Source: Mycolicibacterium litorale (GTDB lineage Bacteria; Actinomycetota; Actinomycetes; Mycobacteriales; Mycobacteriaceae). Taken from it: a stretch of 64,000 bases of DNA. The notes beneath the pieces are model-generated. The model was not told the origin of the DNA, did not search any database, and saw only the letters and a list, made by a program, of their open reading frames with translations. Within the stretch, counting starts at the first letter, position 1; each line of letters begins with the position of its first letter. A program made the position numbers and the translations under genes. Location: assembly GCF_014218295.1 (NCBI RefSeq), contig NZ_AP023287.1:4650001-4714000 (forward strand), given 5' to 3'. Of this stretch, positions 28,415 to 36,908 are shown in pieces.

Positions 28415-28761
28415 TGACCGACGCGATCAACCCTGCGGCGCTGCCGAGCGGGACCGGCTGCGCCGAGTGCGAAGCGGCGAGCGGCTGGTGGGTGCACCTG
28501 CGCCGGTGCGCGGCGTGCGGGCACATCGGGTGCTGTGACGACTCCCTGGCCCGCCACGCCTCGGCGCACTGGCGGGAGACCGGGCATCCGATCATCCGGT
28601 CGTTCGAACCCGGCGAGGACTGGTTCTGGAACTTCGAGACCGGTAGCTACGACAACGGTCCCGCGCTGGCCGACCCCCAGAGCCACCCGGCCGATCAACC
28701 CGCCCCCGGTCCGCGGGGCCGGGTGCCGTCGGACTGGGTGCAGCAGTTGCGCGCCCGGTGA
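28414..28761 (+). CDS. UBP-type zinc finger protein
   Basis: 115 residues. A zinc-binding ZnF-UBP domain is read from the Cys/His pattern: GCAECEAASGWWVHLRRCAACGHIGCCDDSLARHASAHWRETGHPIIRSFEP. The C-terminal half (EDWFWNFETGSYDNG) is typical of bacterial stand-alone ZnF-UBP proteins. In eukaryotes this fold binds the ubiquitin C-terminus; the bacterial partner is unknown. It is transcribed with the small acidic gene that follows. Confidence 0.88.
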   Translation: MTDAINPAALPSGTGCAECEAASGWWVHLRRCAACGHIGCCDDSLARHASAHWRETGHPIIRSFEPGEDWFWNFETGSYDNGPALADPQSHPADQPAPGPRGRVPSDWVQQLRAR

Positions 28762-28803
28762 GCCCGTCGTTTTCCGGCGACAGCGACAGGGTATTCGGCC
28801 GTC

Positions 28804-28959
28804 GTGACTGACGAGCCGAAGACCACCGAGTCCGACACGAGTCCCGACAACGCCCAGGACGACGTCATCAGCGATCCGGCCGAAGGCGCCGGCGACCGCG
28901 TCGACTGGTCCAGTGAGGGCGGGGCCACTCCCAGCGGTCCGGCCGACACCGGCGACTAG
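28804..28959 (+). CDS. small acidic hypothetical protein (51 residues)
   Basis: GTG at 28804 opens a 51-residue reading frame, strongly acidic and probably disordered (MTDEPKTTESDTSPDNAQDD at the start, then VISDPAEGAGDRVDW, ending PADTGD). TATTCG lies 6 bases before the GTG as a weak -10 box. Its stop overlaps the stop of the convergent epimerase gene in a CTAG. No family was recognised; support is start context, codon pattern and neat fit between neighbours. Confidence 0.55.
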   Translation: MTDEPKTTESDTSPDNAQDDVISDPAEGAGDRVDWSSEGGATPSGPADTGD

Positions 28960-29939
28960 TGAATGGTGCTGGCAAGCGACGAAAGCGCCTCTGCGGCACT
29001 GTATCTCGGCACCCAGCCGAGCTGCTCCCTGGCCTTGCCGGTGTCCATCACCACCGAGGTGCGGCCGGCGTGCAGCCATTCCAGCGCCGAGGGCACGAAC
29101 GGCAACCGCGACATCACCTCCGACGTGGCCACCGCCGCCATCCGCGGCACCCGCACCGGGCGGGCACCGAGTGCGTCGGCGACATCGGACATCGACAGCA
29201 CGCCGTCGCCGGCGATGTTGTACGCGCCGGGCGGCGCGGACGTGGTGACCGCGAGCGCGATCGCCGCCGCGACGTCGTCGTGATGGACCAGCTGCAGTGG
29301 GGTGCCCGGATCCGGGAACGGGGGTTTGAGCAGCGGCAGCGCCTGGGTCACCCGCCGCACCGGCCCGGGCAGTTGATTCCATGGCATGGCGTCGGCCAGC
29401 GCAGGTGCCTTGGGGCCCACCACGATGCACGGCCGCAGGACGTACACCTCCAGAGACGAGCCTGCCGTGATCTCGGCGAGCGCAGCTTCGCACGCCGCCT
29501 TCTGCTCGGAGTAGTAGTGCTCGGGCGAACCCCGCGGCGGCACGTCCTCGGTGATGGGCACCGGGTTGTCGGAGTGGTAGCCGTACGCGGCGACCGACGA
29601 CGTGTAGACCAGACGGCGTGGCCGCGCCGCGGCGACCGTCGCCTCGAACACGTTGCGGGTCCCCGCCAGGTTGATCCGCGCGCTCTCCTCGCGCGACCCC
29701 ATGATGATGAAAGCCAGGTGGACGACGACGTCCACGTCGGCCACGAGCGCATCGACCGCCTCACGGTCGAGGATGTCGCCCTGCCGGTAGGTCGTCTTGG
29801 TCCAGCCGCGCTCCGCGGGATCGAAAGGCCGCCGGGCCATCCCGATGATCTGTCCGACGTCGGGGTGGTCCTCGAGCGCCTCGATCGCCGAAATACCGAT
29901 ATCTCCGGTGGGTCCCGTGACGGCGACGCTCAGTGCCAT
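28956..29939 (-). CDS. NAD-dependent epimerase/dehydratase family protein (extended SDR)
   Basis: 327 residues. The Rossmann motif is unusually written VAVTGPTGDIGISAIEAL (GxxGxxG). The active-site region shows VYTSSVAAYGYHSDNP then EHYYSEQKAACEAAL, giving the YxxxK pair. VVHLAFIIMG and VLRPCIVVGP are further extended-SDR features. It acts on an unknown sugar-nucleotide-like or steroid-like substrate. ATG 29939 is at the fold start; codons upstream to 30014 add non-family sequence. Divergent from the WS/DGAT gene. Confidence 0.85.
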   Translation of the reverse strand: MALSVAVTGPTGDIGISAIEALEDHPDVGQIIGMARRPFDPAERGWTKTTYRQGDILDREAVDALVADVDVVVHLAFIIMGSREESARINLAGTRNVFEATVAAARPRRLVYTSSVAAYGYHSDNPVPITEDVPPRGSPEHYYSEQKAACEAALAEITAGSSLEVYVLRPCIVVGPKAPALADAMPWNQLPGPVRRVTQALPLLKPPFPDPGTPLQLVHHDDVAAAIALAVTTSAPPGAYNIAGDGVLSMSDVADALGARPVRVPRMAAVATSEVMSRLPFVPSALEWLHAGRTSVVMDTGKAREQLGWVPRYSAAEALSSLASTIH

Positions 29940-30034
29940 GCGCGGAGTTGTTCCCGCTGTGCCCACCGCAAAACGTTGCTCACCGCTACCGGTGGGCATA
30001 CAAAGGAAGTCCACCCGACCCGAAGGGACCCGCG

Positions 30035-31399
30035 ATGAAGCTGATCTCGCCGACCGACTCGATGTTCTTGCTGGCCGAGTCCCGCGAACATCCGATGCAC
30101 GTCGGCGGACTACAGCTCTTCGAACCGCCCGACGGCGTCTCGGGGGCCGAGTTCCTGCGCGAGATCCATCAGGCGATGGTGGCGCAGACCGATTTCCAGG
30201 AGACCTTCCGCAAGCATCCGGGCACCCTGCTCGGCGGCGTCGCCAACCTGACGTGGGCCGTCGACGACGAGGTCGACCTCGACTACCACCTGCGCCGGTC
30301 GGCGCTGCCCACGCCGGGGCGGGTGCGCGAACTGCTGGAGCTGACGTCGCGACTGCACGGTGGGCTGCTCGACCGGCACCGGCCGCTGTGGGAGGCGCAT
30401 CTTGTCGAGGGGCTCAGCGACGGCCGGTTCGCGGTGTACGTGAAGTTCCACCACGCGCTGATCGACGGGGTGTCGGCGCTCAAACTCACCCAGCGCACGC
30501 TGTCGACCGATCCCGACGACACCGAGGTGCGGGTGCCGTGGAACCTGCCCTACCGACGGAGCACGGAGCCGCAGGAGTCCCGGTCGATGCTGCGCAGCGT
30601 CGGCGATCGGCTGGGTTCCGTTGCCGCACTTGCCCCTTCGACGCTAGGACTGGCTCGCGCGGCACTGCTGGAGCAGCAGCTGCAGTTGCCGTTCGGGGCG
30701 CCGCGGACGATGTTCAACGTGCCGATCGGCGGTGCCCGCCGGGTGGCGGCCCAGTCGTGGCCGCTGGAACGGATCCGGGCGGTCAAACAGGCGACCGGGG
30801 CGACGGTCAACGACGTGATCCTGGCGATGTGTGCCGGGGCGCTGCGCTTCTACCTCACCGAGCAGGACGCGCTGCCGGATGCGCCGCTGATCGCGATGGT
30901 GCCGGTGAGCCTGCGCACCGAGGAGGAGGCCGACGCCGGGGGGAACATGACCGGCATCGTGCTGTGCAACCTCGCCACCGACGACGGTGATCCGGCGCGG
31001 CGCCTGGACACCATCAGCACGTCGATGCGGCGCAACAAGCAGGTCTTCACCCAGCTGCCGCGCATACAGCAGTTGGCGTTGTCGGCGTCGATGATCGCGC
31101 CGCTGGGCCTGGGTGCGGTGCCCGGTTTCGTCTCCACCGCTCCCCCGCCGTTCAACATCGTGATCTCGAACGTGCCGGGCAGCCGGGTGCCGTTGTACTG
31201 GCGCGGCGCCCGCCTCGACGGGAACTATCCGTTCTCGATCGCGCTCGACGGGCAGGCGCTCAACATCACGATGGCCAACAACGGCGACAACCTCGACTTC
31301 GGCCTCGTCGGCGCCCGCGGCAGCGTGCCGCATCTGCAGCGGCTGCTCGGCCACCTCGAGGACTCGCTCAAGGAGATGGAGCGCGCCGTCGGGGTGTGA
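30035..31399 (+). CDS. wax ester synthase / diacylglycerol acyltransferase (WS/DGAT)
   Basis: 454 residues, the usual WS/DGAT length. The catalytic HHxxxDG motif is H139-H140-A-L-I-D144-G145. It opens ISPTDSMFLLAESREHPMHVGGLQLF and carries FNVPIGGARR, ATVNDVILAMCAGALRFYL and FNIVISNVPGSRVPLYWRGARL, all standard. It makes triacylglycerol or wax esters from acyl-CoA and links to the desaturase and fatty acid genes nearby in theme only. GAAGGGA lies 6 bases before ATG 30035. A TetR regulator converges from the other side. Confidence 0.94.
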   Translation: MKLISPTDSMFLLAESREHPMHVGGLQLFEPPDGVSGAEFLREIHQAMVAQTDFQETFRKHPGTLLGGVANLTWAVDDEVDLDYHLRRSALPTPGRVRELLELTSRLHGGLLDRHRPLWEAHLVEGLSDGRFAVYVKFHHALIDGVSALKLTQRTLSTDPDDTEVRVPWNLPYRRSTEPQESRSMLRSVGDRLGSVAALAPSTLGLARAALLEQQLQLPFGAPRTMFNVPIGGARRVAAQSWPLERIRAVKQATGATVNDVILAMCAGALRFYLTEQDALPDAPLIAMVPVSLRTEEEADAGGNMTGIVLCNLATDDGDPARRLDTISTSMRRNKQVFTQLPRIQQLALSASMIAPLGLGAVPGFVSTAPPPFNIVISNVPGSRVPLYWRGARLDGNYPFSIALDGQALNITMANNGDNLDFGLVGARGSVPHLQRLLGHLEDSLKEMERAVGV

Positions 31400-31405
31400 G
31401 GACCG

Positions 31406-32017
31406 TCAGGCCGGGTCGGGGCGCAGCAGGGCGATGGAGGCGGCGACGGCCTCCTCGGTGATGTCGCTCATCGCGCCACCGTCCTCGACGGTGATCGCGG
31501 TCAGCTCGCGCAGGCCGCCGAGCAGCATGACGACGCGCTGCCGCGACACCGGCCCGATGCCCGCCGAGTGGAATTCGTCGGTGTCGCCGAGCGCCTGCAC
31601 CATGCCGATGAAGTTCTCGGTCACCTGGCGCTGCAGGTCGCGGGCCGCGGCGCCGATGGCGGGCAGGTCGCGGGTGGCGCTGAGCATCAACGCCGAGCGC
31701 GACTCGGCCGAGGAGATCCACGCCTCGATGGCCTGGCGCACCTGGACCCGCCACGGCGAGTTCGGGTCGACGGCGGCAGAGATCTGCTGGACCTGGCCGG
31801 CGTAGGCCTCGGCGAGCAGGGCGAGAAAGCAGGCCTCGCGGCCGTCGAAGTGCTCGTAGAAGGTGCGCCGCGACGTGCGGGCGCGCCGCACGATGTCGGC
31901 GACGGTGGTCTTCTGGTAGCCGTCCTCGGCGATCGACTCCTCGAGCGCGTCGAGAAGCCGCTGGCGGAAGTTGTTTCTGTCCTCCACCGCGCCGGGGGCC
32001 TCGCTTGTCACGGTCAT
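31406..32017 (-). CDS. TetR-family transcriptional regulator
   Basis: 203 residues. The N-terminal helix-turn-helix is clear: RLLDALEESIAEDGYQKTTVADIVRRARTSRRTFYEHFDGREACFLAL. The C-terminal domain is the variable ligand-binding part. It ends 7 bases from the convergent WS/DGAT stop and starts near the tRNA cluster. Its targets are not evident. Confidence 0.92.
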   Translation of the reverse strand: MTVTSEAPGAVEDRNNFRQRLLDALEESIAEDGYQKTTVADIVRRARTSRRTFYEHFDGREACFLALLAEAYAGQVQQISAAVDPNSPWRVQVRQAIEAWISSAESRSALMLSATRDLPAIGAAARDLQRQVTENFIGMVQALGDTDEFHSAGIGPVSRQRVVMLLGGLRELTAITVEDGGAMSDITEEAVAASIALLRPDPA

Positions 32018-32083
32018 GTCAGCGAGAATCGTACGGCCATGCGGGGAGATGACGGCGGGAAGAACACGGAAGGACCGCTGTCG

Positions 32084-32160
32084 TGGTGGCCAGGGCCGGG
32101 ATCGAACCGGCGACCTTCCGCTTTTCAGGCGGACGCTCGTACCAACTGAGCTACCTGGCC
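32084..32160 (-). tRNA. tRNA-Phe (GAA)
   Basis: Cloverleaf on the minus strand from GGCCAGGTAGCTCAG. The anticodon stem TCCGC/GCGGA holds loop CTGAAAA, anticodon GAA. The T arm is GCCGGTTCGATCCCGGC. The 3' CCA is encoded (32084-32086). Confidence 0.97.
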
Positions 32161-32202
32161 GGAAGGCACCGGCCCGTGGAGAACCTCAATGCCTCGCCGT
32201 GA

Positions 32203-32279
32203 TGGCGACCCTGACGGGACTCGAACCCGCGACCTCCGCCGTGACAGGGCGGCGCGCTAACCAACTGCGCCACAGGGCC
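32203..32279 (-). tRNA. tRNA-Asp (GTC)
   Basis: Acceptor GGCCCTG pairs with CAGGGTC. The anticodon stem CCGCC/GGCGG holds loop CTGTCAC, anticodon GTC. The T arm reads CGGGTTCGAGTCCCG. CCA is encoded (32203-32205). It is the middle of the Glu-Asp-Phe cluster. Confidence 0.97.
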
Positions 32280-32312
32280 TTGCTGTGTGACTCCTATCGG
32301 ACTAGTCACGTG

Positions 32313-32385
32313 TACCCCCTACGGGATTCGAACCCGCGCTACCGCCTTGAAAGGGCGGCGTCCTAGGCCGCTAGACGAAGGGGGC
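32313..32385 (-). tRNA. tRNA-Glu (TTC)
   Basis: Acceptor GCCCCCT pairs with AGGGGGT. The anticodon stem CCGCC/GGCGG holds loop CTTTCAA, anticodon TTC. The T arm is CGGGTTCGAATCCCG. No encoded CCA. It is first in transcription order of the Glu-Asp-Phe cluster, an order I know from other mycobacteria. Confidence 0.97.
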
Positions 32386-32516
32386 CAAGCCGAATCTCTC
32401 CGGGGTACTCGCAACGCTTCCGTTGGGAGCTTCGATAGCTTAGGACACCGGTCGCCCAAACCCAAAACCAGGGTCGGCACCGGCCCCGGCGTGCACGCAG
32501 TATTGTGGTGCACCGC

Positions 32517-32592
32517 GCCCCTATAGCTCAGTTGGTAGAGCTACGGACTTTTAATCCGCAGGTCCCAGGTTCGAGCCCTGGTGGGGGCACCA
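32517..32592 (+). tRNA. tRNA-Lys (TTT)
   Basis: Acceptor GCCCCTA pairs with TGGGGGC. The anticodon stem ACGGA/TCCGC-side holds loop CTTTTAA, anticodon TTT. The T arm reads CCAGGTTCGAGCCCTGG. CCA is encoded. TATTGT at 32501-32506 is a plausible -10 box. It is divergent from the Glu-Asp-Phe cluster. Confidence 0.97.
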
Positions 32593-32672
32593 CCAGTCGC
32601 CCTCGCCGAGACTGCTGCCAGATCACGATCGAGCCGATTTCCGCGATCTCACCGCAGTCTCGGCGGAGGCAG

Positions 32673-33677
32673 TCAGACCTTCGGGCTGTAGTGCATGGGG
32701 CTGTCGCGGTACTCGACCGGCGGCAGGTTGCGGGCGGGGGTGTGCACCAGCGGGGCGTCGGCGGGCAGCCGCCCGCCCGACCGGTCCCAGCCGGCGCGGG
32801 CGCGCGGGTGGTAGCGCCTGCGCTCGGGCAGCATTTTGAACGTCAGGTTGACGACGCGGCCGAACAGCCAGTGCAGCCGCTCGTCTCGGCGCGACCAGCG
32901 GTAGCCCATCAGCTCACGCACCGGCTCGTCGTAGAGGCCGACGGTCACCCACACCGCGAACGGTCCGAGCACCTTGAGGTGCAGCTTCCACAGCCAGTCC
33001 GGAAGCCATTGCAGCGACGGATGTTTGGGCATGGTCGACAGGTCGAGCACTTCGCGCGCCGCCCAGTTGTTCTCCAACACATTGCGGCACATGTGGTCCC
33101 AGTACTCGCAGAACTCCTCCCACGTCTTGGGCACCGGCCGCATGCTCATCCCGTACATCCGGTACCAGGTGACGTGTTCGTCGAACAGTTGGCGCTTCTG
33201 GTCTTCGGTGAGGCCGTCGCCGAAATGCTCGGCGGTCAGGATCGTGCCCATGAAGAACGTCGAGTGCGCCCAGTAGAAGACCTCGGGGTTCAGCGCGCTG
33301 TAGCGGCGCCCCTGATCGTCGACGCCCTTGATGCCGATGTGGTAGTCGCGGACCTCGGCACCGGTCTGCGGGGCGCGGTCGCCGTCGAACACCACGCCCC
33401 CGATCGGATACAGCGAGCGCAGCAGCCGCGGCAGCCGCTCGAGGAAGAAGATCGAGTGCTCCTGCACGGCGGCACCCAGCTGAGGATGCATGTTCTGCAT
33501 CGACCCCGCCCACGGCCCCTGCAGCAGTCCGCGCCAGTCGCCGAACAGCTTCCACGTCAGCGAGTCGGGCCCGAGTGGAGGGGGGCCGTCATAGCCACCG
33601 GAGGTCACCGGACATCCGCTGGCCACCGGGATGGAATCGCTGGCCGCCACGGGTACCGCAGAAGTATCTTGGCTCAC
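32673..33677 (-). CDS. MpaB-type oxygenase family protein (DUF2236)
   Basis: 334 residues. Family text: GGVVFDGDRAPQTGAEVRDYHIGIKGVDDQGRRY, ALNPEVFYWAHSTFFMGTI, and WYRMYGMSMRPVPKTWEEFCEYWDHM. The fungal member MpaB is a heme-containing oxygenase and the latex-clearing protein is related, so a heme oxygenase is inferred. Actinobacterial copies often pair with a TetR gene, as here. I chose the GTG at 33677 because AGGAAG lies 7 bases upstream; a TTG at 33707 is the alternative and would start inside a palindrome shared with the divergent TetR gene. Confidence 0.8.
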   Translation of the reverse strand: MSQDTSAVPVAASDSIPVASGCPVTSGGYDGPPPLGPDSLTWKLFGDWRGLLQGPWAGSMQNMHPQLGAAVQEHSIFFLERLPRLLRSLYPIGGVVFDGDRAPQTGAEVRDYHIGIKGVDDQGRRYSALNPEVFYWAHSTFFMGTILTAEHFGDGLTEDQKRQLFDEHVTWYRMYGMSMRPVPKTWEEFCEYWDHMCRNVLENNWAAREVLDLSTMPKHPSLQWLPDWLWKLHLKVLGPFAVWVTVGLYDEPVRELMGYRWSRRDERLHWLFGRVVNLTFKMLPERRRYHPRARAGWDRSGGRLPADAPLVHTPARNLPPVEYRDSPMHYSPKV

Positions 33678-33700
33678 TGGTGCACTTCCTGTCGGCGTCA

Positions 33701-33729
33701 GTGACAATTCTGACTACACACGTTGTCAC
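33701..33729. promoter_or_regulatory. inverted repeat between MpaB-type and TetR genes (putative operator)
   Basis: GTGACAA at 33701-33707 and TTGTCAC at 33723-33729 are perfect 7-base inverted arms separated by 15 bases. It is the only clear dyad in the 70-base divergent region, so the TetR protein next door is the natural candidate to bind it. Confidence 0.5.
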
Positions 33730-33747
33730 CTTGAGCTTAGGAGCGAT

Positions 33748-34332
33748 GTGTCATCCGGTCAACGACGCGGACGCTGGTCCGGGGTCCCCCTGCAGGACCG
33801 CCAGGCGTTGCGCCGAGACGAACTCCTCGCCGCCGGCGTCGCGCTCCTCGGCAGCGCGGGCGGCCCCGGTCTGACCGTGCGCGCGGTGTGCCGTGAAGCC
33901 GGGCTCACCGAGCGCTACTTCTACGAGAGTTTCGTCGACCGGGACGAATTCGTGCGCGCCGTCTACGACGACGTGTGCACCAGGGCGATGTCGACCCTGC
34001 TCAACGCCGAGACGCCGCGTGACGCCGTCGAGCGCTTCGTGGCACTGATGGTCGACGACCCCACCCGCGGACGGGTGCTGCTGCTGGCGCCGGCCTCCGA
34101 ACCGATCTTGACCCAGTCGGGCGCCGAGTGGATGCCCAACTTCATCGAGCTGGTGCAGCGCAAGCTCACCCGCATCACCGATCCGGCCGTCCAGGCAATG
34201 GTGGCCACCGGCCTGATCGGCGCGTTGACCGCGCTGTTCACCGCCTACCTGGACGGCCGGCTGACCGCGACCCGCGAACAGTTCATCGACTACTGCGTCG
34301 ACATGCTGCTGAGCCGGGTCTCCAGCCGCTGA
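33748..34332 (+). CDS. TetR-family transcriptional regulator
   Basis: 194 residues. The helix-turn-helix lies at the N-terminus: RRDELLAAGVALLGSAGGPGLTVRAVCREAGLTERYFYESFVDRDEFV. The GTG at 33748 follows TAGGAG with a short 4-base gap; the frame is open further upstream but crosses the promoter dyad and overlaps the opposite gene, so I rejected those starts. It probably regulates the divergent MpaB-type gene and itself. Confidence 0.85.
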   Translation: MSSGQRRGRWSGVPLQDRQALRRDELLAAGVALLGSAGGPGLTVRAVCREAGLTERYFYESFVDRDEFVRAVYDDVCTRAMSTLLNAETPRDAVERFVALMVDDPTRGRVLLLAPASEPILTQSGAEWMPNFIELVQRKLTRITDPAVQAMVATGLIGALTALFTAYLDGRLTATREQFIDYCVDMLLSRVSSR

Positions 34333-34451
34333 CGCGTGCGTGGGTCGGCGCCACCGCGGGTACTCCGCACGGACGTCCGTCGCGCCCGCGAAGTGGTCCG
34401 AAGTGCGCGGATCGGGCGCCGGTGACCCGCATGACACTCGGACAACGGAAC

Positions 34452-34480
34452 TTGATGTCACCGGAGTACACACATATATT
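34452..34480 (+). promoter_or_regulatory. desA1 promoter (sigma-A type)
   Basis: TTGATG at 34452-34457 and TATATT at 34475-34480 are spaced exactly 17 bases, the best-formed housekeeping promoter I saw in the window. It implies a leader of about 57 bases before desA1. Confidence 0.78.
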
Positions 34481-34543
34481 GAGTGCAACCAACAGGTACA
34501 GATAACTCCGACGAGCTCTGAACCGCGAGGAGGACCAGCACCG

Positions 34544-35539
34544 ATGCACGAAAACCTGACCGACCTACACCTGCTGCACGAGCTGGAGCCGGTCGTCGAG
34601 AAGCTGCTCAACCGGCACCTGACCATGCGCAAGGACTGGAATCCGCACGACTACATCCCGTGGACGGACGGCAAGAACTACTACGCCCTGGGCGGTCAGG
34701 ACTGGGATCCCGAGCAGTCGAAGCTCTCGGAGGTCGCCCAGACCGCGATGGTGCAGAACCTGCTCACCGAGGACAACCTGCCCTCCTACCACCGCGAGAT
34801 CGCGATGAACATGAGCATGGACGGCGCCTGGGGTCAGTGGGTCAACCGCTGGACCGCCGAGGAGAATCGGCACGGCATCGCCCTGCGCGACTACCTCGTC
34901 GTCACCCGCGCGGTCGATCCGGTCCAGCTCGAGGAGCTGCGCGTCGAGCAGATGACCCGCGGCTTCTCCCCCGGCCAGAACCAGCAGGGTGATCTGTTCG
35001 CCGAGAGCCTGTTCGACTCGGTCATCTACGTGACCTTCCAGGAACTCGCGACCCGCGTCTCGCACCGCAACACCGGCAAGGCCTGCTCCGAGCCGGTCGC
35101 CGACCAGCTGCTGCAGCGCGTGTCGGCCGACGAGAACCTGCACATGATCTTCTACCGTGACGTGTCGGAGGCCGGTTTCGAGATCGCCCCCGACCAGGCG
35201 ATGCACTCGCTGCACCGGGTGCTGCGCAACTTCAAGATGCCCGGATACACGGTGCCGGAGTTCCGCCGCAAGGCCGTGATCATCGCCGTCGGCGGCGTCT
35301 ACGATCCGCGCATCCACCTCGAGGACGTGGTGATGCCGGTGCTCAAGAAGTGGCGCATCTTCGAGCGTGAGGACTTCACCGGCGAGGCCGCCCGCATGCG
35401 CGACGACCTCGGCGTCCTCGTCGAGGAGCTTCAGGAGGCCTGCGAGAAGTTCGAGACCGCCAAGCAGAAGCGCCTCGAGCGCGAAGCCAAGATGGCCGAG
35501 AAGAAGGCCAGTAAGGTTCTGGCGTCATCAGCGTCGTAG
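34544..35539 (+). CDS. desA1: acyl-[acyl-carrier-protein] desaturase DesA1
   Basis: 331 residues of the soluble di-iron acyl-ACP desaturase family (Rv0824c type). Iron ligands are visible: E106-E107 and H110 in EENRHG, E167 in FQELATR, and E197 and H200 in DENLH. It introduces a double bond into a long acyl chain, needed for mycolic acid synthesis. GAGGAGGA lies 9 bases before ATG 34544. It has a strong promoter. In other mycobacteria desA1 is repressed by the TetR protein MadR; I could not identify that operator. A stable hairpin follows the stop. Confidence 0.95.
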   Translation: MHENLTDLHLLHELEPVVEKLLNRHLTMRKDWNPHDYIPWTDGKNYYALGGQDWDPEQSKLSEVAQTAMVQNLLTEDNLPSYHREIAMNMSMDGAWGQWVNRWTAEENRHGIALRDYLVVTRAVDPVQLEELRVEQMTRGFSPGQNQQGDLFAESLFDSVIYVTFQELATRVSHRNTGKACSEPVADQLLQRVSADENLHMIFYRDVSEAGFEIAPDQAMHSLHRVLRNFKMPGYTVPEFRRKAVIIAVGGVYDPRIHLEDVVMPVLKKWRIFEREDFTGEAARMRDDLGVLVEELQEACEKFETAKQKRLEREAKMAEKKASKVLASSAS

Positions 35540-35554
35540 CCCCGCCCGCCGATA

Positions 35555-35586
35555 CGGCCCGGTCCGCAGATCTGCGGATCGGGCCG
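35555..35586 (+). terminator. 16-bp perfect-arm hairpin between desA1 and dus
   Basis: Arms 35555-35570 and 35571-35586 are complementary over 16 bases with a single G-T mismatch; TCCGCAGATCTGCGGA at the centre is a perfect palindrome. It begins 16 bases after the desA1 stop and would end or protect its transcript, but it covers the probable dus start codon. Confidence 0.6.
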
Positions 35587-36705
35587 CTGGCGTTGGCCAG
35601 CCCCGTCGTCCTCGCGCCGATGGCCGGGGTGACCAACGTCGCGTTCCGCACCCTGTGCCGTGAACTGGAAGTAGCCAGGGCCGGCACCGTCAGCGGCCTG
35701 TACGTGTGCGAGATGGTGACCGCCCGCGCGCTCGTCGAACGCCACCCGGTCACCATGCACATGACGGCGTTCGCACCCGACGAGTCGCCGCGCTCGCTGC
35801 AGCTCTACACCGTTGATCCGGCGACCACATACGCCGCGGCCAAGATGATCGCCGACGAGAACATGGCCGACCACATCGACATGAACTTCGGCTGTCCGGT
35901 GCCGAAGGTGACCAAACGCGGCGGCGGCGCCGCCCTGCCCTACAAGCGCAGGCTGTTCGGCCAGATCGTCGCCGCCGCGGTTGCCGCGACCGAAGGCACC
36001 GACATCCCCGTCACGGTGAAGTTCCGCATCGGTATCGACGACGCCCACCACACCCACCTGGACGCGGGCCGCATCGCCGCCGAAGAGGGCGCGGCCGCCG
36101 TCGCGCTGCACGCCCGCACGGCGGCCCAGCGCTACTCCGGAACCGCGGACTGGGGGCAGATCGCCGCGCTCAAAGCCCACGTCACCTCGGTGCCCGTGCT
36201 GGGCAACGGCGACATCTTCGACGCCGACGACGCCGTCCGGATGATGGCGACCACCGGCTGTGACGGTGTCGTCATCGGTCGCGGCTGCCTCGGCCGCCCG
36301 TGGCTGTTCGCCGAACTGTCCGCGCGGTTCACCGGCCGTCCGATCCCTACCCCGCCCACTCTGGGCGAGGTCGCCGACATCATCCGCAGGCACGGCGAAC
36401 TGCTCACCGACCACTTCGGCGAGGACAAGGCGATGCGCGACATCCGCAAGCACGTCGCCTGGTATCTGCACGGCTTCCCCGCCGGATCGGATCTGCGTCG
36501 GGCACTGGCACTGGTCAAGACCCGCGCCGAACTGTCGGCACTGCTCGACCAGCTCGACCCCGACGTGCCGTTCCCGCCCGCGGCCGCCGGTCCGCGCGGA
36601 CGGCAGGGTTCGGCGGCCTCGGTGTCGCTGCCTGAGGGCTGGCTGGCCGATCCGGACGACTGCACGGTGCCCGCGGGCGCCGACGTCATGCACTCCGGCG
36701 GCTGA
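35572..36705 (+). CDS. dus: tRNA-dihydrouridine synthase (Dus family)
   Basis: FMN enzyme reducing uridines in the tRNA D-loop. Motifs: SPVVLAPMAGVTNVAFRTL, HIDMNFGCPVPKVTKRGGGAAL with the catalytic Cys, VKFRIGIDD, LHARTAAQRYSG and GNGDIFDADDAVRMM. About 377 residues. The start is unclear. TTG 35593 would cut the first strand, whereas CTG 35572 gives LRIGPLALASP, like the MRIG start of DusB. No ATG, GTG or TTG occurs between the upstream stop (35512) and 35593, so a rare start codon is implied. It lies within the hairpin after desA1. Confidence 0.88.
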   Translation: MRIGPLALASPVVLAPMAGVTNVAFRTLCRELEVARAGTVSGLYVCEMVTARALVERHPVTMHMTAFAPDESPRSLQLYTVDPATTYAAAKMIADENMADHIDMNFGCPVPKVTKRGGGAALPYKRRLFGQIVAAAVAATEGTDIPVTVKFRIGIDDAHHTHLDAGRIAAEEGAAAVALHARTAAQRYSGTADWGQIAALKAHVTSVPVLGNGDIFDADDAVRMMATTGCDGVVIGRGCLGRPWLFAELSARFTGRPIPTPPTLGEVADIIRRHGELLTDHFGEDKAMRDIRKHVAWYLHGFPAGSDLRRALALVKTRAELSALLDQLDPDVPFPPAAAGPRGRQGSAASVSLPEGWLADPDDCTVPAGADVMHSGG

Positions 36706-36908
36706 CCAGTCGATTCGGCCGGACGCCATACCGAGACGTTGTCGAGACGTTCGCCGGCTGGATCACTCACAGGAACGCTCAGTACGATATGGGTCTCGTT
36801 GCAGCAGGGCTCCGGTGGCGGAGTTCCGGTCGTGCTGCTACAAGACAGTGAGCACTGCGCGCGTACGCCGCGGGCGCCACGCTGGACAGAGTCGGAGGCC
36901 GGTTGGAC

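Noticed and set aside
32084..32592. tRNA cluster as an integration (att) site
   Set aside because: All four tRNAs are complete, with no partial tRNA copy, integrase or direct repeats nearby.
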